DNA from: Aliikangiella coralliicola
GTDB lineage: Bacteria; Pseudomonadota; Gammaproteobacteria; Enterobacterales; Kangiellaceae
Assembly: GCF_007004725.1 (NCBI RefSeq)
Contig: NZ_ML660168.1
Coordinates: forward strand, 186,001 to 250,000
DNA: 64,000 bases
Direction: 5' to 3'
Each line of letters starts with the position of its first letter. Within the stretch, counting starts at the first letter, position 1. Under the pieces are notes generated by a model, which ran no database searches, was not told the origin of the DNA, and saw nothing but the letters and a program-made list of their open reading frames with translations. The translations under genes and the position numbers were made by a program. Positions 8,859-19,313 of this stretch are shown in pieces.

Positions 8859-9860
8859 TTAATCAACATTTTTAATCCCGGCATTATTCCCTTCCAGTGC
8901 TCGTTCAGCACGATAACTTGAACGTACAAATGGTCCAGACACGACTTCCTTAAAACCTAACTCCAATCCCCATTGACGATACTTATCAAAATCAGCAGGG
9001 CTGACGTAGCGTTCTACTGGCAAGTGGTTCGGCGTGGGGCGAAGATACTGACCAAAAGTAACGATATCCAGGTTGATTTTTCGCAAATCTTCCATGGTTT
9101 CCATGATTTCTTCATCGGTTTCGCCTAAACCTAACATCAGGCTGGTTTTGGTTAATATATCAGGGCGATACTTTTTGGAATGGGCAAGTAAATCCATAGT
9201 CGTTTCGTAACTTGCGCGTGGATCCCTCACCGGGTGAGTAAGACGTTTAACCGTCTCAAGATTTTGTGCAAATACCTTAATTCCTGAATCGAGCACAATC
9301 TCTAAATGTGCCAGATTACCTTTAAAATCCGGCGTCAGGGTTTCGACGTTAACCGCTGGACTTGCTTTGATAATCGCTTTAACACAATCTGCATAATGTT
9401 GCGCGCCGCCGTCATCGAGATCGTCGCGATCGACCGAAGTTAACACAATATATTTGAGGCCTGTTGCCGCAACGGAATCTGCCGCATTCTGTGGCTCGTC
9501 TTTATCTAACCATCCTTTGGGATTGCCCGTATCAACTGCGCAAAATTTGCAGGCTCGTGTGCAAACAGCACCCATCAGCATAATCGTCGCGGTTCCGGCA
9601 CTCCAGCATTCACCGATATTGGGACACATTGATTCTTCACAAACCGTCGCCAGTCGATTAGTGCGAACATTCGACTTCATATCCTGGTATTTTCCGCCAG
9701 TTGGCAGCTTCACTTTCAACCAACCAGGCTTACGGCCAATTGGTTCAGGATGCGAGCCTTTTCGTTCTTTAACACCGTTTTTTATCGCGGAAAAACCATG
9801 CTCGGTTTCAAATTTATTACCGCTTTTAACCACTACCGGAATACGTTCACCACGCTGCAT
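8859..9860 (-). CDS. lipA: Lipoyl synthase LipA
   Basis: 333 residues, normal for LipA. It is a radical SAM enzyme that inserts two sulfur atoms into octanoyl groups on the E2 and GcvH proteins. Both iron-sulfur motifs are visible: the auxiliary cluster set [12 protein letters not shown] (about residues 75-86) and the radical SAM motif CTRACKFC (about 101-108). The C-terminal RSSYRAE contains the Ser that ligates the auxiliary cluster. Other conserved parts include [11 protein letters not shown]. It follows lipB by 95 bp, so the octanoyltransferase and the synthase are expressed in series, and it ends at a bidirectional terminator. ATG 9860 has a weak AGG site. Confidence 0.98.
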   Translation of the reverse strand: MQRGERIPVVVKSGNKFETEHGFSAIKNGVKERKGSHPEPIGRKPGWLKVKLPTGGKYQDMKSNVRTNRLATVCEESMCPNIGECWSAGTATIMLMGAVCTRACKFCAVDTGNPKGWLDKDEPQNAADSVAATGLKYIVLTSVDRDDLDDGGAQHYADCVKAIIKASPAVNVETLTPDFKGNLAHLEIVLDSGIKVFAQNLETVKRLTHPVRDPRASYETTMDLLAHSKKYRPDILTKTSLMLGLGETDEEIMETMEDLRKINLDIVTFGQYLRPTPNHLPVERYVSPADFDKYRQWGLELGFKEVVSGPFVRSSYRAERALEGNNAGIKNVD

Positions 9861-9955
9861 TCTATCGCTACCTATGAAATTTTTTACTTCCTACAAGAAA
9901 AAGCACTTGTATGAATTTAAGCGCTCTTACTATCTGCAGGGAATATAGCTAGTAA

Positions 9956-10630
9956 CTACTCACAAACCTCAATTTTCAATGATCCTGTATCAAGTAGTTC
10001 AAACTGTTGATAATTTAGGCTGTGCATTATAACACCAATCAAATCATTCGCGACTTGTTCTAGATCACCGGGTCCGCCCAACTCAGAGACTTGAGTCACT
10101 TCCATGCCTGCAAAACCGCATGGGTTGATTCTGCTAAAGGGCTCTTTATCCATATTCACGTTGAGTGCGAGCCCGTGAAACGAACAACCTTTTCTAATTC
10201 GTAGCCCCAAAGAACAGATCTTTTTATCAGATACATAAACTCCAGGCGCATCAGCTTTTGGCGCACTCTGAATGTCATACCCTGCAAGCAAAGCGACCAC
10301 GGCATCCTCAATCGCAGAAACTAATTGGCGGACCCCTATTTTTTTTCGTCGCAGATCGATTAAAAAGTAAGCCACTTGCTGACCTGGGCCATGGTAGGTC
10401 ACCTGACCTCCCCTATCAACCTGCACAACAGGAATATCGCCAGGCATAAGAATATGCTCGGCTTTACCGGCTTGTCCCTGGGTAAAAACAGGCGAATGCT
10501 CAACCAACCATAATTCATCAGTCGTATTCCCATCACGCTCGTCAGTAAAGCGCTGCATTGCTTTCCACACAGGCTCATATGCCTGCCGGCCCAATTGACG
10601 AACAATTAACTTTGAGGACAAATCAGACAT
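9956..10630 (-). CDS. lipB: Octanoyltransferase LipB
   Basis: 224 residues. It transfers octanoate from acyl carrier protein to lipoate-dependent enzymes, the first step of lipoate synthesis. The conserved [16 protein letters not shown] stretch (about residues 72-87) is present. The catalytic Lys lies in [12 protein letters not shown] and the catalytic Cys in [10 protein letters not shown], which follow the family spacing. It begins 53 bp after ybeD, the usual neighbour in gammaproteobacteria. Confidence 0.97.
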   Translation of the reverse strand: MSDLSSKLIVRQLGRQAYEPVWKAMQRFTDERDGNTTDELWLVEHSPVFTQGQAGKAEHILMPGDIPVVQVDRGGQVTYHGPGQQVAYFLIDLRRKKIGVRQLVSAIEDAVVALLAGYDIQSAPKADAPGVYVSDKKICSLGLRIRKGCSFHGLALNVNMDKEPFSRINPCGFAGMEVTQVSELGGPGDLEQVANDLIGVIMHSLNYQQFELLDTGSLKIEVCE

Positions 10631-10683
10631 TACTACCCATTAAATTGCGCTTATTTTGAATGTGAAATGCGTCGTCTTTCACC

Positions 10684-10971
10684 TTAGAGGCAAAACTTAA
10701 CAGCCTCTAACTCATTAACTTCAAGATATATTTGGTCAAGCTGAGCTTTTGAGGTTGCGGTAAAACTAACGCTGACTGACACATAATTGCCTTTGCCGCT
10801 TGGTTTCAGTTTCGGCACATAATCACCAGGTACATGCTTTTGGATAATGGCGACAATTTCATCTTCAATGCCTTCTTTCGCTTGTGCCATTGCTTTAAAG
10901 AGAAACTGACACGGAAACTGCCACAAGGCTTCGTTGCCATTCTGATCATTACCGTTTTCTATATCGCTCAT
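10684..10971 (-). CDS. ybeD: DUF493 family protein YbeD
   Basis: 95 residues of the YbeD/DUF493 family, small proteins with an ACT-like regulatory fold and unsettled function. The family pattern is seen in WQFPCQFLFKAM and KGNYVSVSVSFTATSKAQLD. Its place between dacA and lipB is conserved in gammaproteobacteria and was the main support for the symbol. The ATG at 10971 is preceded by a GAGAG site. Confidence 0.93.
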   Translation of the reverse strand: MSDIENGNDQNGNEALWQFPCQFLFKAMAQAKEGIEDEIVAIIQKHVPGDYVPKLKPSGKGNYVSVSVSFTATSKAQLDQIYLEVNELEAVKFCL

Positions 10972-11089
10972 AAGTAAACTCTCAGTTTTTAATCACTTTT
11001 TTGATAGACCGCTTTGATAGACAGGCGTCAATAATAAAGCTAGTTCAGACTAGCGTAAGTTACTCTGAACTCAGGTTAAGTCTAGCCAG

Positions 11090-11121
11090 AAAAAACAACG
11101 CAGGCTAATGCCTGCGTTTGT
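11090..11121 (-). terminator. Intrinsic terminator after dacA
   Basis: Stem ACGCAGGC (11098-11105) pairs with GCCTGCGT (11110-11117) over a TAAT loop. On the minus strand it is followed by a TTGTTTTT tail. It lies about 26 bp after the dacA stop and separates the cell-wall genes from ybeD-lipB-lipA. Confidence 0.85.
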
Positions 11122-11146
11122 TTAGCCAGCTCAATATAATAAAAAA

Positions 11147-12343
11147 CTACTCGAACAGAGAATCAAACCACTGGCTAACCGAATCTGCCGCGCGGCCAAA
11201 AAATCCAGCTTCTTTCACTTCTTGTAGCGCGACTAACGGATATTCAGCAACCGTTTCTTTACCTAACATAAAGAATACTTTACCTGCTCGCTGACCCATT
11301 TTAATGGGGGCGCTCAAATCTTTTTCAACGACAAAATGGGCTTTAAGCTCCTTGACCTTGCCTCTTGGAATAGTGACATAAATATCTCGTGCAATCCCCA
11401 GCTCTACTTCATCTTCCTCTCCCATCCAGATATGAGGCTTATGCAGCATTTTCCCGGCTTCCAGCGGTTTAACTGTTTCAAAAAACCTGAAGCCATAAGA
11501 CAGAATCTTTTTGCTTTCAACTTTGCGTGATTGTTTGCTCGAAGTTCCCATGACAACTGATATCAATCGCATGTCTCCTTTAAGCGCAGAAGAAACCAGG
11601 CAATAACCCGCCTCTTCAGTATGCCCTGTTTTAATTCCATCAACAGACATACTAGGATCTGACAAAAGCGGGTGTCGGTTGTATGTTTCTATGTTGTTGT
11701 ATTTATAGGCTTTTTCTTTGTAATGCCGGTATTCCTGCGGATAGTCTCGAATGAGTGCTTGCCCTAGCAAAGCCATATCGCGCGCAGTTGTTTGATGGCT
11801 GGTCGCTGACAGACCATGGGAGTTTTCAAAGGTCGTATTGTTAAGTCCGAGCTGTTTGGCGTGATGATTCATTAACTCGGTAAATGCTTGTTCGCTGCCT
11901 GCAACATGCTCAGCCAGTGCCACCGCCGCATCGTTTCCAGAAGAAATAATTAAACCTTTAATTAATTCGGCGACGGGCACCTGCTTACCGACTTCAAGCC
12001 ACATGAGGGAACTACCTTTGAAAGTCGGGTTTTGCGCGTAAGCATTCGCACTGATTGTGACCACATCTTGTAAGCTAATATTCCCCGCTTCAAGCTCCGC
12101 AGATACCACATAGCCAGTCATCATTTTGGTCAAACTAGCGGGAGCAACGGGCAAATCAGCATTATTCTCCGCGATAATTTTGCCACTATCATAATCCATC
12201 AAAACGTATGACTTGGCGGCAATTTCGGGTGCCTTTGGTGTAATAGCTTGAGTTGAACAGGTGAAAAAAATAAAAACTAAAATAAATATCTTATGCGATA
12301 TAAAAGACAGTTTTTGTTTTAAATAAAAAAATTTTTCAATCAT
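11147..12343 (-). CDS. dacA: D-alanyl-D-alanine carboxypeptidase DacA (PBP5/6)
   Basis: 398 residues, the usual size of low-molecular-weight penicillin-binding proteins PBP5/6. It trims the terminal D-Ala from peptidoglycan pentapeptides in the periplasm. It has a signal peptide (about residues 1-33), the SxxK nucleophile motif SLTK, the SGN motif in SSGNDAAV and the KTG motif in IKTGHTEEAG. A C-terminal beta domain (about 285-375) leads to an amphipathic tail (FFGRAADSVSQWFDSLF) that should anchor it to the inner membrane face. ATG 12343 has GGA upstream. It is the last gene of the elongation block, closed by the terminator at 11090-11121. Confidence 0.96.
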   Translation of the reverse strand: MIEKFFYLKQKLSFISHKIFILVFIFFTCSTQAITPKAPEIAAKSYVLMDYDSGKIIAENNADLPVAPASLTKMMTGYVVSAELEAGNISLQDVVTISANAYAQNPTFKGSSLMWLEVGKQVPVAELIKGLIISSGNDAAVALAEHVAGSEQAFTELMNHHAKQLGLNNTTFENSHGLSATSHQTTARDMALLGQALIRDYPQEYRHYKEKAYKYNNIETYNRHPLLSDPSMSVDGIKTGHTEEAGYCLVSSALKGDMRLISVVMGTSSKQSRKVESKKILSYGFRFFETVKPLEAGKMLHKPHIWMGEEDEVELGIARDIYVTIPRGKVKELKAHFVVEKDLSAPIKMGQRAGKVFFMLGKETVAEYPLVALQEVKEAGFFGRAADSVSQWFDSLFE

Positions 12344-12639
12344 CTTTTATCCAAAAAAATTTGTAGGTTGAACAAAGACCAATTCGATTGGGCCGAATTA
12401 TAACACCTGAGATAAGGGTTCGATAGAGAATAGCGGTCAACTTAACGCAATATAGTCAACACAGTAACGTGAATACTATTACCTTTGATCTAATTTAGCC
12501 TTATTAGAATAAAGCAAATAAGTTTTCAATTTGATACTTACGCAATTTCGATTGATTCGCCTGGAGTCATTTTTCAATTGCCTCACATTTTTCAAAAATT
12601 AAATTTACCTTTTGAAAATAGTTTTACTCAGAGGCAATT
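12344..12639. other. Intergenic region between rlpA and dacA
   Basis: About 300 bp, likely holding a dacA promoter near 12344-12540. Next to the rlpA stop there is a nested inverted repeat. The outer arms are AATTGCCTC (12576-12584) and GAGGCAATT (12631-12639). An inner TTTTCAAAA / TTTTGAAAA pair lies between about 12589 and 12618. It may stabilise or end the rlpA mRNA. No ORF of interest was seen. Confidence 0.55.
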
Positions 12640-13452
12640 TTATTCATAGACCACTTTAGGCTTTCCGAGTTCCTTGATATCCAACGTGTCCACCAACTCT
12701 TGTGCCAGTTCCTCACTTGGCACAGGCCCAATTCGGACTCGATAGAGTTTGCTTCCACCTCGTTTTACCGTGGTAATCTTGACTGGCAAACGAATTTCAC
12801 GGTCAAGAACTTTGGCTAACTTTTGTGCAGTTTTATAAACAGAGTAAGCACCTACTTGCACGTAACGCTTTTTATTTCCTATATCGGAAGTACTTGCAAT
12901 ATTGTTGTTGGAAAACGTGATAGTTTCCACCTCGACCCTTGCAGTGCCCTTCTGTGCCATACCAAGTTTATGCGCTGCCGCGTAAGACAGATCAATAATT
13001 CGCCCCTTTTTAAACGGACCTCGATCATTAATCTTAACTGTAATTTGTTTCCCATTTTCCAAGTTGGTGACTTTGGCATAAACCGGTATGGGCAGAGTTT
13101 TATGGGCGGCAGTCATTTTAAACATATCATAACTTTCGCCGCTGGAGGTTCGCCTACCGTGAAATTTAGTACCATACCAACTAGCTATACCACGCTGTTT
13201 ATAGTTATCTGCTGATGCTAATACGTAATAAGTTTTGCCATCTTGTTCGTAAGATGAAGGATTTCCATAGCGACTTTTGGGTTCATATTTTGGCGTTACC
13301 TGTTCCAGCTTCGCCCAGTCATATTTCACCTTGGGCGCAGAATCTTTTTCTTCTGGTAAAACTGCGCACCCAGCAAGCAGCAATGACAAACCTGCGCAGC
13401 AGAGCCGGTAAAAATTCGATAAATTAATGGGTTGTTTTATTAGCTTGTTCAT
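12640..13452 (-). CDS. rlpA: Septal ring lytic transglycosylase RlpA, lipoprotein
   Basis: 270 residues. It has a lipobox (LLLAGC, about residues 24-29) and then a double-psi beta-barrel domain (about 85-180) with ASWYGTKFHGRRTSSGE, TAAHKTLPIP and VKINDRGPF, the last holding the catalytic Asp region. A C-terminal SPOR domain (about 188-265, KRYVQVGAYSVYKTA) binds denuded glycan strands at the septum. It should cleave glycan lacking stem peptides during division. The neighbouring mltB and dacA support the role. Confidence 0.96.
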   Translation of the reverse strand: MNKLIKQPINLSNFYRLCCAGLSLLLAGCAVLPEEKDSAPKVKYDWAKLEQVTPKYEPKSRYGNPSSYEQDGKTYYVLASADNYKQRGIASWYGTKFHGRRTSSGESYDMFKMTAAHKTLPIPVYAKVTNLENGKQITVKINDRGPFKKGRIIDLSYAAAHKLGMAQKGTARVEVETITFSNNNIASTSDIGNKKRYVQVGAYSVYKTAQKLAKVLDREIRLPVKITTVKRGGSKLYRVRIGPVPSEELAQELVDTLDIKELGKPKVVYE

Positions 13453-13496
13453 CTGAAACTATTTTAGTCTAGTTAGCGTTTAGCGCCAGCGGATTA

Positions 13497-14528
13497 TTAC
13501 TCACTTAAAAGCTGTGCTTCACTTTTCTGAAGCGCGTTTTTCTTTTCACTGATTGCCTGACTTAACTGAAATACTGCGAGCGCATACATCGAGCTACGAT
13601 TGTATCGAGTAATCACATAGAAATTGTCACCAGCTAACCAATGCTCATTACTACCGTCAGTCAATTCAAATGGGAATATACCAACTTTATCAGATTTGCC
13701 TTTTACCTGATCCAGATTAATACCGGCAGATTCAAACTTATTCAAAGAGTGGGACAATGCCAATTGCGATTGAACCAGCGATTTTTGATTGTCTTGCAGC
13801 ACAACGGGCTGAACCACAAATCCCCCTTTTCGCCATTTGTGTCGGCTAAAATAATTGGCGACACTACCAATCATGTCAACCGGATCCGAAAACAGGTTTA
13901 TTTTTCCATCTTGATTAAAATCAACACCGTAATGTCGGTAGCTACTGGAAATAAATTGCCCCATTCCCATTGCGCCGGCGTAAGAACCATTAATTTCATC
14001 CAATTCCCATTTTTGCTCATTGGCTAACAAATAATATTGTTCAAGTTCAGAACGAAAAAACTTTGATCGCTTGGGATAATAAAAACCTAGCGTATGCAAA
14101 GCCTCAATCACGGGAAAAGTTCCTTGAATTCGCCCGTAAAAAGTTTCCACACCAATTATGCCGACAATAATAGACTGTTCAACGCCATAGACGGCTTCAG
14201 CTTTTGCTAATGTTTCTGCGTGTTGTTGCCAAAATGCCACACCATCATTGATCCTTTTGTCTTTCATCCAGATTTTTCGATAGCGATGCCACGGCATTGA
14301 CTCGGCAGGCTTAGAAATTCTTTCAATAATATCCTGACGTGGTTGCATCGAAGAAAGTTTTTCAAAAATCTGTTTTTGATCAAACTGATGTTTTTTTGCC
14401 ATATCTTGCGCAAATGCTTTAATCTCTTTTTCTGCTTGCTGATTACTAACAAGCGGCACGTAATCCGCGGCAAACAACGGGAAACTCGCCAAAATTGAAA
14501 TTCCCGCTAATATTTTTTTTCTAATCAT
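13497..14528 (-). CDS. mltB: Lytic murein transglycosylase B (MltB family)
   Basis: About 343 residues of the soluble MltB/SltB family, which cleaves peptidoglycan glycan strands to anhydro-muropeptides. The catalytic Glu lies in GIIGVETFYG. Other family blocks are YPKRSKFFRSELEQYY, the motif GSYAGAMGMGQFISSSYRHY, and FNQDGKINLFSDPVDMIGSVANYF. A signal peptide is seen (IRKKILAGISILASFPLFAA); there is no lipobox Cys, so it is probably periplasmic rather than membrane-anchored. I prefer ATG 14528, with AAGGA 10 bp upstream; ATG 14537 is only about one base from that site. It sits between rodA and rlpA, a position not found in the Escherichia version of this cluster. Confidence 0.93.
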   Translation of the reverse strand: MIRKKILAGISILASFPLFAADYVPLVSNQQAEKEIKAFAQDMAKKHQFDQKQIFEKLSSMQPRQDIIERISKPAESMPWHRYRKIWMKDKRINDGVAFWQQHAETLAKAEAVYGVEQSIIVGIIGVETFYGRIQGTFPVIEALHTLGFYYPKRSKFFRSELEQYYLLANEQKWELDEINGSYAGAMGMGQFISSSYRHYGVDFNQDGKINLFSDPVDMIGSVANYFSRHKWRKGGFVVQPVVLQDNQKSLVQSQLALSHSLNKFESAGINLDQVKGKSDKVGIFPFELTDGSNEHWLAGDNFYVITRYNRSSMYALAVFQLSQAISEKKNALQKSEAQLLSE

Positions 14529-14719
14529 TGAGTTCATATCCTTGCAACCTGTTTTACAAAACATGCATGGTGATATCAAAAAGCCTTTAGCACCATAAAA
14601 TAGACTTTAGTTTAATCAGTAAAAACGACTAATGCAGATTATTTGTTTCAATCTGTTAACTCGCTACTTATTTTTTCAGCAACTTAGACTCACTAAACAC
14701 CAAGTCATTATCAATCAAA

Positions 14720-15844
14720 CTATCCTGGCAACAATTTTTTGTGAGTTTGAATTCCCATCAAAATACCAAAAGAAGCCATCAACGTTACCATCGAGGTACC
14801 ACCGTAACTGACTAACGGCAGCGGTAAACCAACCACTGGTAAAACCCCGGTAACCATACCGATATTAACAAATACGTAAACAAAAAAAGTTAATGTTATT
14901 GCGCCCGCCAGTAATCGAGTAAAAGTATCCTGCGCTTTGACTGCAATAAAAAATCCTCTGCCGATAATCGCTAAATAAACAGCCAAGAGCATGACAATAC
15001 CCAAGAAGCCAAACTCTTCACCAAGTACTGCAAAAATAAAATCGGTGTTACGTTCAGGTAAAAATTCAAGTTGCGATTGAGTACCTTCCAGCCAGCCTTT
15101 ACCTCTTAAACCACCTGAGCCAATTGCGATTTGTGACTGAATGATATGATAGCCACTGCCTAAAGGGTCCTTTTCCGGGTCAAGATAAGTAAACACTCGC
15201 TGCTTTTGATAGTCCTGCATCACAAAAAACCAGTGAATGGGTGCATAAATAAGTGCAAGAGCCGCGAGACTACCTATCCAGCGCCAGGAAATTCCTGCCA
15301 GAAAAATAACGAATACTCCCGAACTGGCAATTAAGATCGAAGTCCCTAAATCTGGTTGAATCATTATTAACAATGTCGGTACAGCAATGAGAACTGCCGC
15401 AACTAAAAGCTCTTTCACATTGGGTGGCAGCGCTCTTTCGCTAAAATACCAGGCTAACATCATGGGCACTGCCAACTTCATGATTTCTGACGGCTGAAAT
15501 CGGATCACGCCAAATTCCAACCAGCGTTGCGCCCCTTTACCTTTATCACCAACAAAAATAACTGCAACCAACAATAATACGCCGGCAGCAAAAATAAACG
15601 GCGTCCACTTTTGGTATACCCGAGGCGGAATCCAGGCAAGAAAAATCATTGCGACAAAAGCGATAGCAAGGCGCACGACTTGCCGATTAAGTTGTGCCTG
15701 GCTTTCACCAGAAGCACTATAAAGCACGATTAACCCAAACCCTATCAATACCAGCAAACCAGCTAACAAAGGTAAGTCGAGGTGCAGTTGTTGCGGCAAA
15801 CTTTTACCACGACGATCGGAGTTATCGTAATCAATCAACGCCAT
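14720..15844 (-). CDS. rodA: Rod shape-determining glycosyltransferase RodA
   Basis: 374 residues, a SEDS-family membrane protein with about ten helices that polymerises lipid II in the elongasome with PBP2. Conserved SEDS features include MIQPDLGTS, the [21 protein letters not shown] stretch and the C-terminal [11 protein letters not shown]. Its ATG overlaps the last base of the mrdA stop (TAATG), so PBP2 and RodA are translationally coupled, as expected for partners used in equal amounts. Confidence 0.97.
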   Translation of the reverse strand: MALIDYDNSDRRGKSLPQQLHLDLPLLAGLLVLIGFGLIVLYSASGESQAQLNRQVVRLAIAFVAMIFLAWIPPRVYQKWTPFIFAAGVLLLVAVIFVGDKGKGAQRWLEFGVIRFQPSEIMKLAVPMMLAWYFSERALPPNVKELLVAAVLIAVPTLLIMIQPDLGTSILIASSGVFVIFLAGISWRWIGSLAALALIYAPIHWFFVMQDYQKQRVFTYLDPEKDPLGSGYHIIQSQIAIGSGGLRGKGWLEGTQSQLEFLPERNTDFIFAVLGEEFGFLGIVMLLAVYLAIIGRGFFIAVKAQDTFTRLLAGAITLTFFVYVFVNIGMVTGVLPVVGLPLPLVSYGGTSMVTLMASFGILMGIQTHKKLLPG

Positions 15845-17757
15845 TAAAATTTCTCTTCAGATGCCATTTTCGCAGCCATTCTGTCCGATTTTTTATTATT
15901 AAAATACTCATCTAATAATTGACGCGCTATCGGCGCGGCTTCACTGCCACCGTGACCGGCATTCTCAACCACAATGGCAACCGCGATCTCCGGTTTATCA
16001 TAAGGCGCGTAACCAACGTATACTGCATTATCCCGCAGCCGCTTTGCGACTTTATTAGCATCATATTTTTCTTCGGCTTGCGTGACTAATTGAACTGTGC
16101 CCGTTTTCCCGGCGGACTGATATTGAGAATCTTTAAATGCTGTTTTTGCAGTTCCGCGGGGAAACTGGGTTACTCTGCGCATAGCCCGTTGCACCACACT
16201 CAAATTCGCAGCATTAGAAAAGTCGGCTTGTTTTTCGGAGGGCTCAGGGATGACCTTAACCCACTCGTTTTCAACTTGATACTCATTCACAAGATTCAGT
16301 TGATAACGAGTTCCGCCAATACCTAACTGCCCAATCGCATTGGCCAACTGAAGCGGTGTTGCTATCCAGTAGCCTTGACCAATACCTGTGATTACAGTTT
16401 CTCCAGGAAACCAGGGGATCTTACGCGTATCTCTTTTCCATTGTCGCGACGGCATAATCCCTGGAACTTCTTCTCCCATATCGATCCCGGTATATTGACC
16501 AAATCCGAAGTCCAACATATTCTTGGATAATGTATCGATCCCCATTCGGTAAGCCAGATCATAAAAGTAGGGGTCGCAAGATTCGATAATCGCCATATTC
16601 AAATCAACTTTAAGACCATGTCCACGACGATTCCAGTCTCGATAAACCCGCTCTTCTTCATTGGGGATAACCCAGTAGCCAGGGTCTGCGACTGTGCTTT
16701 GCGGCGTGATTAATCCTTTTTCCAGACCAATCCAGCCAATGTGCGGTTTAATCGTCGAGCCGGGAGAATAGAGTCCGCGTAATGCGCGATTAAACAAAGG
16801 GCGGTCTTCAGAGTTCATTAGTTTCTTGAAGTTTGCCGTCGAAATTCCGGTAACAAACTCATTAGGATCGTATCCGGGATTACTGACTAACGCTAAGACC
16901 TCACCATTTCTTGGATCAATGGCGACAACAGAACCTCGATCAACCCCCATTGCCGCCGCAGCCACTTTTTGTAGCCGAATATCGAGTGAAAGTCTAAGAT
17001 TTCTTCCGGGTACCGGTGGCTTTTCAAACAAAGGTTTTCCAATGACACGCCCCTGAACATCAATCTCTACTCTTCTGAAACCAATCGTGCCGTGTAGTTG
17101 ATCTTCATAAAACTTTTCCAGACCGACCTTACCAATATGCCGCGTGGCCTTATAGTTAGCCTGATCAATTTGCCCTAACTCTCTATCATTAATTCTGCCA
17201 ACATAACCCAAAGCATGAACCAGCTCTGCGCCAAAAGGATAAAATCTCACTAGCCTTGCTTCTATTCTCACACCAGGAAATTTAAAACGATCAACTGAAA
17301 ACCTGGCAACTTCCTGTTCGCTCAATCGAGACTTAATCGCAATGCTTTTAAATCGTCGCTGACCGCGCAGATCCTTTAAAAACTTCTTTTTGTGCTTTTC
17401 TTCAATCAGACCTGTTGACAACAATCTGGTCAGCGTTGCCTCCAGATCATCAACCTGCTCAGGGATAATTTCAAGGGAATAGATTGAGCGGTTTTCCGCT
17501 AGCAAAATACCATTGCGATCATAAATCAGGCCGCGTTTAGGTGGTAACGGCTGAATGCTGATGCGGTTGTCATTCGAGCGAGTTTGATAGTCCTCGTACT
17601 TCACAACTTGTAAATGCCAACTGCGTATCAATAGCGCACAGAGCATAACCACCACCACAGCAAAAGCAATAATGCTCCTGCTGATCAGTAGTTTTCTTTC
17701 TTGATAGTGATCTTTAAAAGAATGGCCGTTGCTATAGCGAGTACTGGATTTCAACAT
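15844..17757 (-). CDS. mrdA: Peptidoglycan transpeptidase PBP2
   Basis: 637 residues, a class B penicillin-binding protein that cross-links peptidoglycan during elongation. An N-terminal membrane anchor (about residues 29-49) is followed by a pedestal domain and a C-terminal transpeptidase domain. The active site has the SxxK motif SPGSTIKP, the second motif in [11 protein letters not shown], where SxN is replaced by SCD as is normal in PBP2, and KTGTVQ. It forms a unit with rodA just downstream and follows rlmH by 15 bp. Confidence 0.97.
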   Translation of the reverse strand: MLKSSTRYSNGHSFKDHYQERKLLISRSIIAFAVVVVMLCALLIRSWHLQVVKYEDYQTRSNDNRISIQPLPPKRGLIYDRNGILLAENRSIYSLEIIPEQVDDLEATLTRLLSTGLIEEKHKKKFLKDLRGQRRFKSIAIKSRLSEQEVARFSVDRFKFPGVRIEARLVRFYPFGAELVHALGYVGRINDRELGQIDQANYKATRHIGKVGLEKFYEDQLHGTIGFRRVEIDVQGRVIGKPLFEKPPVPGRNLRLSLDIRLQKVAAAAMGVDRGSVVAIDPRNGEVLALVSNPGYDPNEFVTGISTANFKKLMNSEDRPLFNRALRGLYSPGSTIKPHIGWIGLEKGLITPQSTVADPGYWVIPNEEERVYRDWNRRGHGLKVDLNMAIIESCDPYFYDLAYRMGIDTLSKNMLDFGFGQYTGIDMGEEVPGIMPSRQWKRDTRKIPWFPGETVITGIGQGYWIATPLQLANAIGQLGIGGTRYQLNLVNEYQVENEWVKVIPEPSEKQADFSNAANLSVVQRAMRRVTQFPRGTAKTAFKDSQYQSAGKTGTVQLVTQAEEKYDANKVAKRLRDNAVYVGYAPYDKPEIAVAIVVENAGHGGSEAAPIARQLLDEYFNNKKSDRMAAKMASEEKF

Positions 17758-17772
17758 CTTAGCCCAGTTCCA

Positions 17773-18243
17773 CTACTCACGATGGTAAGGATGGTTAACA
17801 GTGACCGTCCAGGCTCTGTAAATAGCTTCGGCAAGAACAACACGAACCAATGGATGCGGCAATGTTAACCCAGAAAGAGACCATCGCTCTTTAGCTAATG
17901 ACAAACACTTTGGCGACAGACCATCGGGACCACCAACCAGAAGAGAAACATTGCCTCCCTTGTGTTGCCAGTCAGTTATTCGCTGAGACAATTGTTGAGT
18001 ACTCCAGTTTTTACCTTTAACGTCCAGCGCAACCACCCAATCGGATTTATCAACCACCTTTAAAATCTGTTCGCCTTCCTTTTCCATCCACTGGGTTGCC
18101 ACTGAATTTCTTGTTCTTTTGGCCGCAGCAATTTCAATAAGTTCCAAACTACAATCACGTGGCAGTCGCTGAGCGTAATTGGTGTACGCCTTAATCACCC
18201 AATCGGGCATTTTTGTTCCCACCGCGATTAACTTTATTTTCAT
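17773..18243 (-). CDS. rlmH: 23S rRNA pseudouridine-1915 N3-methyltransferase RlmH
   Basis: 156 residues from the chosen start MKIKLIAVGTKMP, matching the usual 155. A longer frame reaches 18279, but the family begins at this Met. It is a SPOUT methyltransferase acting on assembled ribosomes. The knot region contains LLVGGPDGLSP and SLSGLTLPHPLVRVVLAEAIYRAW, and it ends in NHPYHRE, a strongly conserved C-terminus. It lies in the normal rsfS-rlmH-mrdA order. Confidence 0.97.
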   Translation of the reverse strand: MKIKLIAVGTKMPDWVIKAYTNYAQRLPRDCSLELIEIAAAKRTRNSVATQWMEKEGEQILKVVDKSDWVVALDVKGKNWSTQQLSQRITDWQHKGGNVSLLVGGPDGLSPKCLSLAKERWSLSGLTLPHPLVRVVLAEAIYRAWTVTVNHPYHRE

Positions 18244-18336
18244 TGATTTGCTTACCTTATCCACCAGGTTAACCGTCAACCAGGTAACCTGAAAATGTTA
18301 GCAATGTTCGAATTATAAACAACTCGAAAAAGCCAA

Positions 18337-18654
18337 TTACTCCCAAAGCTTTTCTAACTGGTAATAATCTCGAGTTTGAGGGAGCATAACGTGGACGATG
18401 ACATCAGCAGAATCAACCAAAACCCACTCTGCAGCATCCTCTCCTTCAACGCCAATAGGTGGAATATTTTTATCTTTTAGCTCTTTAATCAAAAGTGTCG
18501 CGATCGATTTCACATGACGATTTGAAGTACCGCTACAAATCACCATAAAATCCGCGATAGTCGATTTATCTCCAATATCCAGGACTTTGATATCCCGGGC
18601 TTTGATTTCTTCCAACTGCTCAACAATAAAGTCTCTTAGTTCTGTGCTTTGCAT
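18337..18654 (-). CDS. rsfS: Ribosome silencing factor RsfS
   Basis: 105 residues. RsfS binds ribosomal protein L14 and blocks subunit joining under starvation. The family core is seen in DIKVLDIGDKSTIADFMVICSGTSNRHVKSIA, given here only as its two halves for orientation, and GEDAAEWVLVDSADVIVHVM. Its ATG overlaps the stop of nadD by one base (TAATG), so the two are co-translated. Confidence 0.96.
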   Translation of the reverse strand: MQSTELRDFIVEQLEEIKARDIKVLDIGDKSTIADFMVICSGTSNRHVKSIATLLIKELKDKNIPPIGVEGEDAAEWVLVDSADVIVHVMLPQTRDYYQLEKLWE

Positions 18655-19310
18655 TAACTCTTTTCACTCATATATAAATGATTTTGACAAATGTATTCTA
18701 TAACACTCTCAGGAAGCATTGAATCTAAGGTTAGTTTATTCCTGACCGATTGCTTGATTTGTGTCGAAGAATGGATTTTTTCTTTCATAATCTGGAAATA
18801 AGCGTTGCCGGCTTTCATGGTTGTCAGCGCATTAAAAGATTCAACTAATCGAAAGTCAGCGTCTTTTGTCGCTTGCTCAACCGCTTCGTTAGATATTCCC
18901 GGACGATTAAATATCAACAGGTGACATATTTGAGACAATTTTTGCCATTGATACCACTGTTGAATAGAAGCCACTGTATCAGCCCCCATAACCAGGACAA
19001 ATTGTTTGTCGGGATAATCTTTTTTTAATGTGACAAGGGTATCCAACGTGTAAGATGCGCCTTCCCGATCAACTTCTCTTTGATCAATGATTATCTGCTT
19101 GAAGTTTTCCGTCGCCAATTCCAGCATTTCGACTCTTTGCTCAAACAAAGTGCTCGGTTTTCCCTTGAGCGCAGGCACGGCACAGGGAATTATGCGGATA
19201 GGCGTATCAGGCGCTAATGTTCGTAACCCGTCAATGATGGCTAAATGCCCATAATGGACAGGGTCGAAAGTCCCCCCATATAGAAATTCCAGACTCGATG
19301 ATGTCGTCAT
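18654..19310 (-). CDS. nadD: Nicotinate-nucleotide adenylyltransferase NadD
   Basis: 218 residues. It adenylates nicotinate mononucleotide in NAD synthesis. The nucleotidyltransferase motif GGTFDPVHYGHL lies at about residues 12-23 and the second motif HSSTQIKQSVR near 180. VLVMGADTVASIQQWYQW is another family block. It begins 3 bp after the end of holA and overlaps rsfS, in the standard order. Confidence 0.96.
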   Translation of the reverse strand: MTTSSSLEFLYGGTFDPVHYGHLAIIDGLRTLAPDTPIRIIPCAVPALKGKPSTLFEQRVEMLELATENFKQIIIDQREVDREGASYTLDTLVTLKKDYPDKQFVLVMGADTVASIQQWYQWQKLSQICHLLIFNRPGISNEAVEQATKDADFRLVESFNALTTMKAGNAYFQIMKEKIHSSTQIKQSVRNKLTLDSMLPESVIEYICQNHLYMSEKS

Positions 19311-19313
19311 AAA

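Noticed and set aside
9454-9948. 164-codon frame on the plus strand
   Set aside because: It lies opposite lipA, whose identity and frame are certain, and has no ribosome-binding site or recognisable protein features.
12823-13215. 130-codon frame on the plus strand opposite rlpA
   Set aside because: It is an antisense shadow of the SPOR and barrel domains of rlpA.
13641-14027. 128-codon frame opposite mltB
   Set aside because: Antisense shadow of a clear enzyme gene, with no start signal.
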